From contig DATNGZ010000050.1 in NCBI GenBank assembly GCA_035605695.1, positions 7,353-71,352 of the forward strand: a stretch of DNA of 64,000 nucleotides. Reading direction: 5' to 3'. The notes under the pieces are model-generated. The model worked only from the letters and a program-made list of their open reading frames with translations, did not search any database and was not told the origin of the DNA. Shown here piece after piece: positions 41,823 through 48,516 of the stretch. Numbering within the stretch: the stretch's first letter is position 1; each line of letters begins with the position of its first letter. The stretch is from VRUE01 sp035605695. Its GTDB lineage: Bacteria > Actinomycetota > Thermoleophilia > Solirubrobacterales > 70-9. The translations under genes and the position numbers were made by a program.

Positions 41823-42149
41823 CTAGGCCAGGGCGGGCTCGAGCTCGGCCTCGAGGCGACGCTTGGGCATCGCTCCGATCACCTTCTTGGCGATCGTCCC
41901 GTCCTTGAAGAGGATCAGGGTCGGGATCGAGAGGACTTCGTACTGGGCGGCCGTCTGCTGGTTCTCGTCGACGTTGATGCTGACGATGTGCAGGTCGTCG
42001 CGCTCGGTCTCCATCTCCTCAAGGACCGGGTGGACGACGCGGCAGGGGCCGCACCAGGGGGCCCAGAAGTCGACCAGCACGGGTCCCTCGGCCTCGAGGA
42101 CCTCGGACTTGAAGGTGTCGTCTGTCACGTCTTGGAGCTTGCCTGTCAC
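41823..42149 (-). CDS. trxA: Thioredoxin
   Basis: 108 residues from GTG 42147-42149. The active site is DFWAPWCGPCRVVHPVLEE, with cis-Pro in LSIPTLILFKDG. Length and motifs are those of cytosolic thioredoxin 1. The 92-base upstream gap holds a small palindrome (42187-42202) that could be an operator. The tautomerase gene follows after 19 bases. Confidence 0.95.
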   Translation of the reverse strand: MTGKLQDVTDDTFKSEVLEAEGPVLVDFWAPWCGPCRVVHPVLEEMETERDDLHIVSINVDENQQTAAQYEVLSIPTLILFKDGTIAKKVIGAMPKRRLEAELEPALA

Positions 42150-42186
42150 TGGAATCGGTCTCCTGGGGATCGAGGTTCGGCGCTCA

Positions 42187-42202
42187 ATACTTCATAAAGT
42201 AT
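42187..42202. promoter_or_regulatory. Small palindrome upstream of trxA
   Basis: ATACTT-CATA-AAGTAT, with perfect 6-base arms, stands out as AT-rich in GC-rich surroundings, about 40 bases before the trxA start. It may be an operator or overlap the promoter. No regulator can be named. Confidence 0.35.
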
Positions 42203-42241
42203 AGCGAGGTTCGCGAGGTCCCAAAACGCCTCCCCGAGCGC

Positions 42242-42967
42242 TCACCGCCCATAGCGTAGAAGAGGCACCCGCCAGATCGCCTCGAGCACGATCGAGCGGC
42301 TCATCTTCGAGCTGCCGGCCTGCCGGTCGCGGAAGATGATCGGCACCTCGACCACCTCGAAGCCGAGCTCGATCGCGCGGTAGGTCATCTCGACCTGGAA
42401 GGCGTAGCCGCGCGAGCGCACCGCGTCGAGGTCGAGCGCCTCAAGCACCTCGCGGCGGAAGCACTTGAAACCGCCGGTCAGGTCGCGCACCTGGAGGCCG
42501 AGCACGAACTGGGCGTAGGCGCTGCCGCCGCGGCTGATCGCGCGCCTGACGGGTCCCCAATCGCTGACGCCGCCGCCGGGCACGTAGCGCGAGCCGATCA
42601 CGATGTCGGCGCGCTGGGCGGCCTCGAGCAGCCGCGGCAGGTAGGCGGGCTCGTGGGAGAAGTCGGAGTCCATCTCGACGACGAGTCCGGCGCCGCCGGC
42701 CAGCGCCCGCCGGAAGCCGGCGATGTAAGCGGGGCCGAGGCCTTCCTTGGTCGGCCGGTGCAGGAAGTGAACCGCCTCGTAATCCTCGCTGAGCCGGGTG
42801 GCGATCTCGCCGGTCCCGTCGCGGGAGTTATCGTCGACGATCAGGACCTGGGCGTCGGCTGGCAGCTTGCCGCGGGCCTCTTCGACCAGCGACTCGATGT
42901 TGGTCGCCTCTTCGTAGGTGGGAAGGACGAGCCAGACTGGCCCTCGCTCGGGCTTGCTTGGAGTCAT
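42242..42967 (-). CDS. Polyprenol-phosphate mannosyltransferase-like family 2 glycosyltransferase
   Basis: 241 residues from ATG 42965-42967. GT-A motifs: LPTYEEATNIESLVEE, VDDNSRDGTGEIA, VVEMDSDFSHEP (DxD) and GSRYVPGGGVSDWG. The acceptor-side motif is LTGGFKCFRREVLE. There are no C-terminal membrane helices, as in the soluble Ppm1/Dpm1 domain. It would load mannose from GDP-mannose onto polyprenyl phosphate at the inner membrane face for lipoglycan or protein mannosylation. Confidence 0.9.
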   Translation of the reverse strand: MTPSKPERGPVWLVLPTYEEATNIESLVEEARGKLPADAQVLIVDDNSRDGTGEIATRLSEDYEAVHFLHRPTKEGLGPAYIAGFRRALAGGAGLVVEMDSDFSHEPAYLPRLLEAAQRADIVIGSRYVPGGGVSDWGPVRRAISRGGSAYAQFVLGLQVRDLTGGFKCFRREVLEALDLDAVRSRGYAFQVEMTYRAIELGFEVVEVPIIFRDRQAGSSKMSRSIVLEAIWRVPLLRYGR

Positions 42968-43038
42968 TTGCCGGGGCGATGCTAGTGACGAAGCTGTGCG
43001 ACGGCTAAAGAGCCGCACCCGCTCGCTAGCTTGCAGGG

Positions 43039-44763
43039 GTGACCAACGCCGAGATCGCCGCCGCGCTCGATGAGCTTGGAGTGCTCTACCAGCTCGACGG
43101 AGCGGTCAAATACAGGGTGCTCGCCTACAGCACCGCGGCGAAGGCGATCCGCGAAAGCCCGGTTTCGGTCGCCGACCTCGCCACGGCGGGACGGGCGACC
43201 GAGGTCCCCGGCGTCGGCAAGACGCTGGCGGAAAAGATCGACGCCCTGATCGAGACCGGCGAGATCCCCGCGGCGGTGAAATTGAAGGCGAAGTTCCCGC
43301 CGACGCTGGTCGAGGTGACGCGGGTGCCCGGGGTGGGGGCGAAGACGGCGCGGCGGCTCTTCGACGAGCTCGGCGTCGCCACCTTGGAGGACCTGAAAGC
43401 GGCGGCGGAGGGGGAGCGCATCCGCGAGCTGAAGGGGCTTGGCGCGAAGGCCGAGGAAAACGTCCTGGCCGGGCTGGAGCGGCTCGGCGATCCGGGCGAG
43501 GCCTCGGGCCGGGTGCTGCTCTCGATGGCCCGCCCGATTGCCGAGGAGCTGGCGCGAACGCTGCGCGAGCATCCCGCCGCCGACCGGGTCGAGGTGGCGG
43601 GCTCGGTGCGGCGCTGGGCCGAGACTTGCAAGGACATCGACCTGATCGCGACCGCGGAGGACCCCACGACGCTGTCCGAGCACTTCGTCTCCAGCCCGCT
43701 GATCGCCGCGGCCGGGAAACCGGGTCCCAACGGTGTGCGCGCGCAGACCCAGAACGGGATCTCGGTCGACCTGCGGATCGTCGCGCCGGAGGCCTTCGGC
43801 AACCTGCTCCAGCACTTCACCGGCTCGCAGGCCCACAACGTGCAGCTGCGCGAGGAGGCGGTGAAGCGCGGCCTCTCGGTCTCCGAGCACGGCATCACCG
43901 AGGTCGAGAGCGGCGAGGTAGAGCTCTGCGCCGACGAGGAGGCGGTCTACGAGCGGCTCGGTTACGCCTACATCGTGCCCGAGCTGCGCGAGGGCCGCGG
44001 TGAGCTGAAGGCCGCGCGGACGGGCGAGCTCCCCGAGCTGATCGAGCTCGACGACGTCCGCGGCGACCTGCACTCGCACACGACCCTCTCCGACGGCCGC
44101 AACACGCTCGAGGAGATGGCCGAAGCCGGCCGCGACCGCGGCTACGCGTACATGGCGATCACCGACCATTCCGCCAGCCACGGCTTTGGCGACCACGTCA
44201 CCACGGAGATGCTCTGGGAGCGGATCGCAGAGGTCGAGGCGTGGAATAAAGGCAAACGCGGCTTTCGGCTGCTCGCCGGCTCGGAGATCAACATCGGCCT
44301 CGACGGCGGACTCGACTACCCCGACGACGTGGTCGGCGCCCTCGACTGGGTCGTCGCCAGCGTTCACACTTCCTTCGCGATCTCAGAGAAAGAGATGACG
44401 GCGCGGGTGCTGGCGGCAATCGAGAACCCGCTGGTCGACTGCATCGGCCACCTGACCGGCCGCCTGATCGGCCGCCGCGAGCCCTACGGGGTCAACATCG
44501 AGGCGGTAGCGGAGGCGGCGGCGCGGACCGGGACGATGCTGGAGATCAACGGCAACCCGAACCGGCGCGATCTCTCCGAGCATCACGCGCGGTTGGCGGC
44601 GGAGGCGGGGGCGACGATCGTGCTCAACACCGATGCGCATGGGGTCGAGACGCTGAACAACATGGACTACGCGGTGGCAACCGCTCGGCGGGCCTGGTTG
44701 AGCGCGGATCAGGTTGCTAATACGAAGAGTTGGGGGGAGTTCCAGAAGTTGCTCAGGCGGTAG
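43039..44763 (+). CDS. polX: DNA polymerase/3'-5' exonuclease PolX
   Basis: 574 residues from GTG 43039. Domain order: 8-kDa/HhH region (VPGVGKTLAEKI, VPGVGAKTARRLF, LKGLGAKAEENVL), family X palm with GSVRRWAETCKDIDLIAT and third Asp in SVDLRIV, then a C-terminal PHP domain with DLHSHTTLSDG, ITDHSASHG, SEINIGLDG and NTDAHG. All catalytic Asp and metal-binding His residues are present. It fills gaps in base-excision repair. Confidence 0.95.
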   Translation: MTNAEIAAALDELGVLYQLDGAVKYRVLAYSTAAKAIRESPVSVADLATAGRATEVPGVGKTLAEKIDALIETGEIPAAVKLKAKFPPTLVEVTRVPGVGAKTARRLFDELGVATLEDLKAAAEGERIRELKGLGAKAEENVLAGLERLGDPGEASGRVLLSMARPIAEELARTLREHPAADRVEVAGSVRRWAETCKDIDLIATAEDPTTLSEHFVSSPLIAAAGKPGPNGVRAQTQNGISVDLRIVAPEAFGNLLQHFTGSQAHNVQLREEAVKRGLSVSEHGITEVESGEVELCADEEAVYERLGYAYIVPELREGRGELKAARTGELPELIELDDVRGDLHSHTTLSDGRNTLEEMAEAGRDRGYAYMAITDHSASHGFGDHVTTEMLWERIAEVEAWNKGKRGFRLLAGSEINIGLDGGLDYPDDVVGALDWVVASVHTSFAISEKEMTARVLAAIENPLVDCIGHLTGRLIGRREPYGVNIEAVAEAAARTGTMLEINGNPNRRDLSEHHARLAAEAGATIVLNTDAHGVETLNNMDYAVATARRAWLSADQVANTKSWGEFQKLLRR

Positions 44764-44777
44764 GTAGGTGGGAGCGC

Positions 44778-45458
44778 TTACAGCAATGCGAATACGACGC
44801 GGACCGTGGCGGTGACTGTGGAGTTGCCTGGTTTGACCGGCGGAGAGGGAGAAGCTTCTGGGGCTCCCTTGGCGTCGGCGCTGAATGGCGTTTCGCTCAC
44901 TTCCGTGCCTTCCTCGATGCTGAGGACTTGGCCCAAGGTTGCTCCGGCGCTGCTAGCTAGAGCTGTTGCCTTTGCTTTGGCCTGGGCGAAGGCGGCTAGT
45001 AGGGCGTTGTTGAAAGCCGCTTCGGGGTTGCCGGCGAAGAAGTTTGGGCCGCGGGTGCCGGTTGCTCCGGCCGCTATGGCGGCGTTGACCAGTTCTCCGG
45101 CTCGGTTTGGCTCGTGCAGGATCACGCCGATTCCCTCGGCTGCGCGGTAGAGGGTGCGCTTGCCTTTAGTTGTTTTTCGCACCGAGATTTCGCCGGTGCT
45201 GATGTCACTGGGGCTGACGCCGGGGGTGCCTTGAACGGTTGCAATCACCTTGCGCAGATCCACCGCGACGGCTTCTATGGCCGCCTTTCTCGTCTTGCGT
45301 TCCTTGCTCACGGAGAAGCCGAGCGAGGCGGTGTCGTTCGGGACCTTCAGCGTTGAGGTGCCGTGGACGCTGACCGTTCGTTCTGCCGCTGCGGCAGTGC
45401 TCGGCAGGAGCAGCACCAGCATTACGGTGGCGATCGCGGTTAGGGATCGGGGGTTCAT
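44778..45458 (-). CDS. Secreted SIMPL-domain (DUF541) protein
   Basis: 226 residues from ATG 45456-45458. There is a signal peptide (LTAIATVMLVLLLPSTAAAA). The mature part begins RTVSVHGTSTLKVPNDTASLGFSVSKE, the SIMPL signature, and includes KATALASSAGATLGQVLSIEEG. SIMPL proteins form periplasmic or surface oligomers of unclear role. The last gene of the minus-strand run otsB - membrane protein - SIMPL. Confidence 0.9.
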   Translation of the reverse strand: MNPRSLTAIATVMLVLLLPSTAAAAERTVSVHGTSTLKVPNDTASLGFSVSKERKTRKAAIEAVAVDLRKVIATVQGTPGVSPSDISTGEISVRKTTKGKRTLYRAAEGIGVILHEPNRAGELVNAAIAAGATGTRGPNFFAGNPEAAFNNALLAAFAQAKAKATALASSAGATLGQVLSIEEGTEVSETPFSADAKGAPEASPSPPVKPGNSTVTATVRVVFALL

Positions 45459-45492
45459 TGAGTCCACGCTACCCGGCAGGCGCGACGCTCAC

Positions 45493-46008
45493 TCAGGCCT
45501 GGGCGCGGCGGCCGGTGCGCAGGCCCGGCGTGCGGACCAGCTGGATCGGCCGCAGGGCGGAGTTGGGGACCACGTAGAACTTGACCCCGTCGCGTTGCTC
45601 GATCGCCAGCACCGCGGCCTCTTGTGAATGCCAGGCAAGCGAGACGAGCAGCGCGAAGCCGGCGCCGATCGCCGCCACGCCGGGGAAGAAGACGCCGAGG
45701 ACTCCGGCCGCGATCGCGCTCACGGCGATCGGCCAGAGGCGGCCGAAGGAGATCCGAGCGGGCGTCTCTACCGGCAGCGAGGTGGCCGTCTTCGCCCGCG
45801 CGAGGGTGTCGCGGAGGGCCTCAGCGGCGCGCGAGGGGCGACCGATGTAGAAGCCGATCGCCAGCGACAGCAGCCACCAGACCGCGGCGACGATCAGCGT
45901 CCTCGTGTCGCTGTCGCGGTTGGCGGCGATCGCCGTGATCGTCGCCAGCGCGGTCGCCTCGGCGCCGGTGAGCAGGACGGTCACGCGCAGCAGGTCCGTA
46001 TACGGCAT
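45493..46008 (-). CDS. Hypothetical membrane protein downstream of otsB
   Basis: 171 residues with about four hydrophobic segments: LLRVTVLLTGAEATALATI, LIVAAVWWLLSLAIGFYIG, LWPIAVSAIAAGVLGVFFPG and VAAIGAGFALLVSLAW. A soluble C-terminus follows (FYVVPNSALRPIQLVRT). The start lies 2 bases after the otsB stop, so it is co-transcribed. No family recognised. Confidence 0.7.
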   Translation of the reverse strand: MPYTDLLRVTVLLTGAEATALATITAIAANRDSDTRTLIVAAVWWLLSLAIGFYIGRPSRAAEALRDTLARAKTATSLPVETPARISFGRLWPIAVSAIAAGVLGVFFPGVAAIGAGFALLVSLAWHSQEAAVLAIEQRDGVKFYVVPNSALRPIQLVRTPGLRTGRRAQA

Positions 46009-46010
46009 CG

Positions 46011-46826
46011 CTACCCCGCCAGTGCCTCGAGCATCGTCAGCCAGCCAGCCGGCCCGTCGACGAGCAGGTCCGCTTCTTCGGCAAGCTCGGGGGGAGCCTC
46101 GGGTGAGACCACGCCGACGCAGACGGCGCTCTTCAGCTCGCCGCCCTCGCGCAGCTCGCGCAGGCGGCGGAAGGCGTCGAGGTCGGTGCGGTCGTCGCCG
46201 GCGTAGACCGCGGCCGTGACGCCGTCGGTGGCGAGCAGCGCCGCCACCGCCGCGTCCTTGCCGCCCCCACCGATCGGACGCAGCTCCAGCACCTTGCGGC
46301 CCCAGCGCGGTTCGAGCTTGGCCCGTCCCGCCTCGGCGCCGATCTCATGGGCGCGTGCCTCTGCACCGCGCTCGTCCTCGGCGCCGCGCCAGTGCAGGGT
46401 CTGGATCGGGCCCTTGTCCTCGAGCCGCAGGCCGGCCGAGGCCAGGTTCGCAACGTCCAACCCGGCGACGAACTCGGCCGCGCTGTGCTCCTGCCCGGCC
46501 AGCGCCGGGTCGAGCCGCGGCTCCTCGTCCCCGGGCAGCAGCAGCTCGAGGCCGTGGTTGCCGGCGTAGGCGATGTCTTCGACTCCGACCAGCCGCCGCG
46601 CGTCCAGTGCCTGGCGGCCCGAGATGCAGCCAACGAGGCCGAAGCTGCCGTTCAGCGCCGCCAGCAGCTCGGTTGCCCGCGGCAGGACCGTGGCCTGCTC
46701 GGGCCGCTCGACGATCGGGGCCAGGGTGCCGTCGACGTCGGTGAGGATCGCCGCCCGGGCCGGGTCCGCGCGCAGCGGCTCCAGCAGCGAGTAGGCCCCC
46801 GCGCCTGTCTCGGATTCGAGCGACAC
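46011..46826 (-). CDS. otsB: Trehalose-6-phosphate phosphatase
   Basis: 271 residues from GTG 46824-46826. HAD motifs: ILTDVDGTLAPIVERP (DxDGT), CISGRQALDARRLVG, GNHGLELL, then RPIGGGGKDAAVAALL and YAGDDRTDLDAF. The length and the GNHG cap motif are those of OtsB. No trehalose-phosphate synthase is in the window. It is divergent from the TauE-like genes, with a 21-base gap. Confidence 0.92.
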   Translation of the reverse strand: MSLESETGAGAYSLLEPLRADPARAAILTDVDGTLAPIVERPEQATVLPRATELLAALNGSFGLVGCISGRQALDARRLVGVEDIAYAGNHGLELLLPGDEEPRLDPALAGQEHSAAEFVAGLDVANLASAGLRLEDKGPIQTLHWRGAEDERGAEARAHEIGAEAGRAKLEPRWGRKVLELRPIGGGGKDAAVAALLATDGVTAAVYAGDDRTDLDAFRRLRELREGGELKSAVCVGVVSPEAPPELAEEADLLVDGPAGWLTMLEALAG

Positions 46827-46847
46827 TGCATCTAGTATCGCGGCACG

Positions 46848-47231
46848 ATGCCCGCGGACCCGGCGCTGCCGTCCCATCCCGTTCTCAAGCTCGCCGCGAT
46901 TGGCACGCTTGCGGGAGCGTTCAGCGGCCTCTTCGGCGTCGGCGGCGGCACCGTCATCGTCCCCCTGCTGATCTTCTGGTTCGGCTACGGCGAGCGGCTG
47001 GCGACCGGGACGAGCCTCGCCGCGATCGTCCTGATCGGCCTGCTCGGCGCGATCGCCCAGGGCGGCATCTACGGCAACGTCCACGTCGTCACCGGGTTGC
47101 TGCTGGCGATCCCAGCGGTGGTCGGGGTCGTGATCGGCACCGCGGTGCAGCAGCGCATCTCCCAGCGCATGGTCTCGATCCTCTTCGCCGCCCTGCTGAT
47201 CGGGATCGCGATCGAGCTGGTGCTCAAATGA
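46848..47231 (+). CDS. Half-size TauE/SafE-family permease, first half
   Basis: 127 residues with four hydrophobic segments. It contains the repeat motif LAGAFSGLFGVGGGTVIVPLL, then GTSLAAIVLIGLLGAI. Normal TauE/SafE proteins are 240-270 residues and contain this repeat twice. Its 3' end overlaps the start of the second half by 4 bases (ATGA), so this is a split arrangement and not a frameshift: each ORF has its own start and complete four-helix repeat. Confidence 0.85.
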   Translation: MPADPALPSHPVLKLAAIGTLAGAFSGLFGVGGGTVIVPLLIFWFGYGERLATGTSLAAIVLIGLLGAIAQGGIYGNVHVVTGLLLAIPAVVGVVIGTAVQQRISQRMVSILFAALLIGIAIELVLK

Positions 47232-47605
47232 GCGGCGACGAGCTGCTGGCGGCGCTGATCTGCATGGCCGGTGGCTTCACCGGTGGCATCGTCGGCGTCG
47301 GTGGCGGCGTCCTCTTCGTCCCGGCGCTGACGATCTTCATCGGCCTCACCCAGGTCGAGGGCGAGTCGACCTCGCTGCTGATGATTGTGATCGTCGCCCT
47401 GATCGGCGCCTTCCGCCAGAACTCCTACGGCAACGTCAACGTCCGCAACGCAGTCATCATCGGCGTCCTCTCGCCGCTCGGGGTGCTGATCGGCGTGGCG
47501 ATCGCCAACCATGTCTCCGAGCGCGTCCTGCAGCTCTCCTTCGCCGCTCTGGCGCTCTTCATCGCCTATCGCCTAATCAGGAGGGCGATGGCGGTGCCGG
47601 CGTAG
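47228..47605 (+). CDS. Half-size TauE/SafE-family permease, second half
   Basis: 125 residues with the same four-helix repeat: MAGGFTGGIVGVGGGVLFVPALTIF, then GESTSLLMIVIVALIGAF. It is paralogous to the preceding gene (FTGGIVGVGGG versus FSGLFGVGGG). Together they should form a heterodimeric anion exporter equivalent to one full-length protein. The substrate (sulfite, sulfoacetate or other organic anion) is unknown. Confidence 0.85.
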   Translation: MSGDELLAALICMAGGFTGGIVGVGGGVLFVPALTIFIGLTQVEGESTSLLMIVIVALIGAFRQNSYGNVNVRNAVIIGVLSPLGVLIGVAIANHVSERVLQLSFAALALFIAYRLIRRAMAVPA

Positions 47606-47649
47606 CGCCGCATTCCAGCGCGGCCGCGGCCCATCGGTAGTCTCAAAGT

Positions 47650-48516
47650 GTGGATTCACTCAGCTGGGAGGGCGACATCCCGCAGCTGCGCAACCCGATC
47701 CTGGTCTGCTCGTTTCGGGGCTGGAACGACGCCGCCGCGGCTGCCTCGACGGCGCTGACAGCGGTCGAAGACGCCTTCGACGCGGAGCTGGTCGCCAGGG
47801 TCGACGCCGAGGACTACTTCGACTTTCAGGCGACCCGGCCGACGATCGTCCTCACCGAGGGTCAGGCGCGCCGCATCGACTGGCCCCAGAACGACCTGAT
47901 CGCCGTCCGCGCGCCCGGCGCCGAGCGCGACCTCGTGCTGCTCGACGGCACCGAGCCCAACCTGCGCTGGCGCACCTTCTCGGAAACGATCGCGACCGCC
48001 GCCGACGCGCTCGGGGTGGAGATGGTGATCACCCTCGGCGCCCTGATCGCCGAGGTCTCCCACACCCTGCCGGTGCCGATAACCGGCCTCGCCTCCGACC
48101 AGAAACTGGTCGAAGAGCTCGACCTGCAGCGCTCCAGCTACGAGGGGCCGACCGGGATCGTCGGGGTCGTCCACGACTGCTGCCGACAGGTGGGAATGAC
48201 CTCGGCCTCGCTCTGGGCCGCGGTCCCTCACTACGTCGCCGCCGTCCCTAACCCCAAAGCGGCGCTCGCCCTACTGCGTCGCTTGGAGGGCTTGACCGGC
48301 GTTGCGGTCGACGCCACCGAGCTCGAGGAAGAAGCCGACAACTACGAAGACCAGATCAACCGCGCGATCGCAGCCAACCCGGAGATCGAGGAGCTAGTCG
48401 ATCGAATAGAGACCGAACAGTCCGAGGCAACTGAAGGCCCCGAGGACATTCCATCTGCGGATTCGATCGCACGCGAGTTTCAGCAGTTCCTGCGCCAGCA
48501 GCAGGGCGATCAGTAG
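47650..48516 (+). CDS. PAC2-family (proteasome assembly chaperone-like) protein
   Basis: 288 residues from GTG 47650. The N-terminus has NPILVCSFRGWNDAAAAASTAL, typical of actinobacterial PAC2 proteins. It is followed by VEMVITLGALIAEVSHTLPVPITGLASD and AAVPHYVAAVPNPKAALALL. The C-terminus is acidic with coiled-coil character. The name reflects fold similarity to an archaeal/eukaryotic chaperone; the bacterial role is unproven. The stop is adjacent to that of the convergent helicase gene. Confidence 0.88.
   Translation: MDSLSWEGDIPQLRNPILVCSFRGWNDAAAAASTALTAVEDAFDAELVARVDAEDYFDFQATRPTIVLTEGQARRIDWPQNDLIAVRAPGAERDLVLLDGTEPNLRWRTFSETIATAADALGVEMVITLGALIAEVSHTLPVPITGLASDQKLVEELDLQRSSYEGPTGIVGVVHDCCRQVGMTSASLWAAVPHYVAAVPNPKAALALLRRLEGLTGVAVDATELEEEADNYEDQINRAIAANPEIEELVDRIETEQSEATEGPEDIPSADSIAREFQQFLRQQQGDQ

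Noticed and set aside
46848..47605. A single TauE gene broken by frameshift
   Set aside because: Each half has its own start codon and complete four-helix repeat, and the ATGA overlap is a normal operon junction, so a split gene pair is the better reading.
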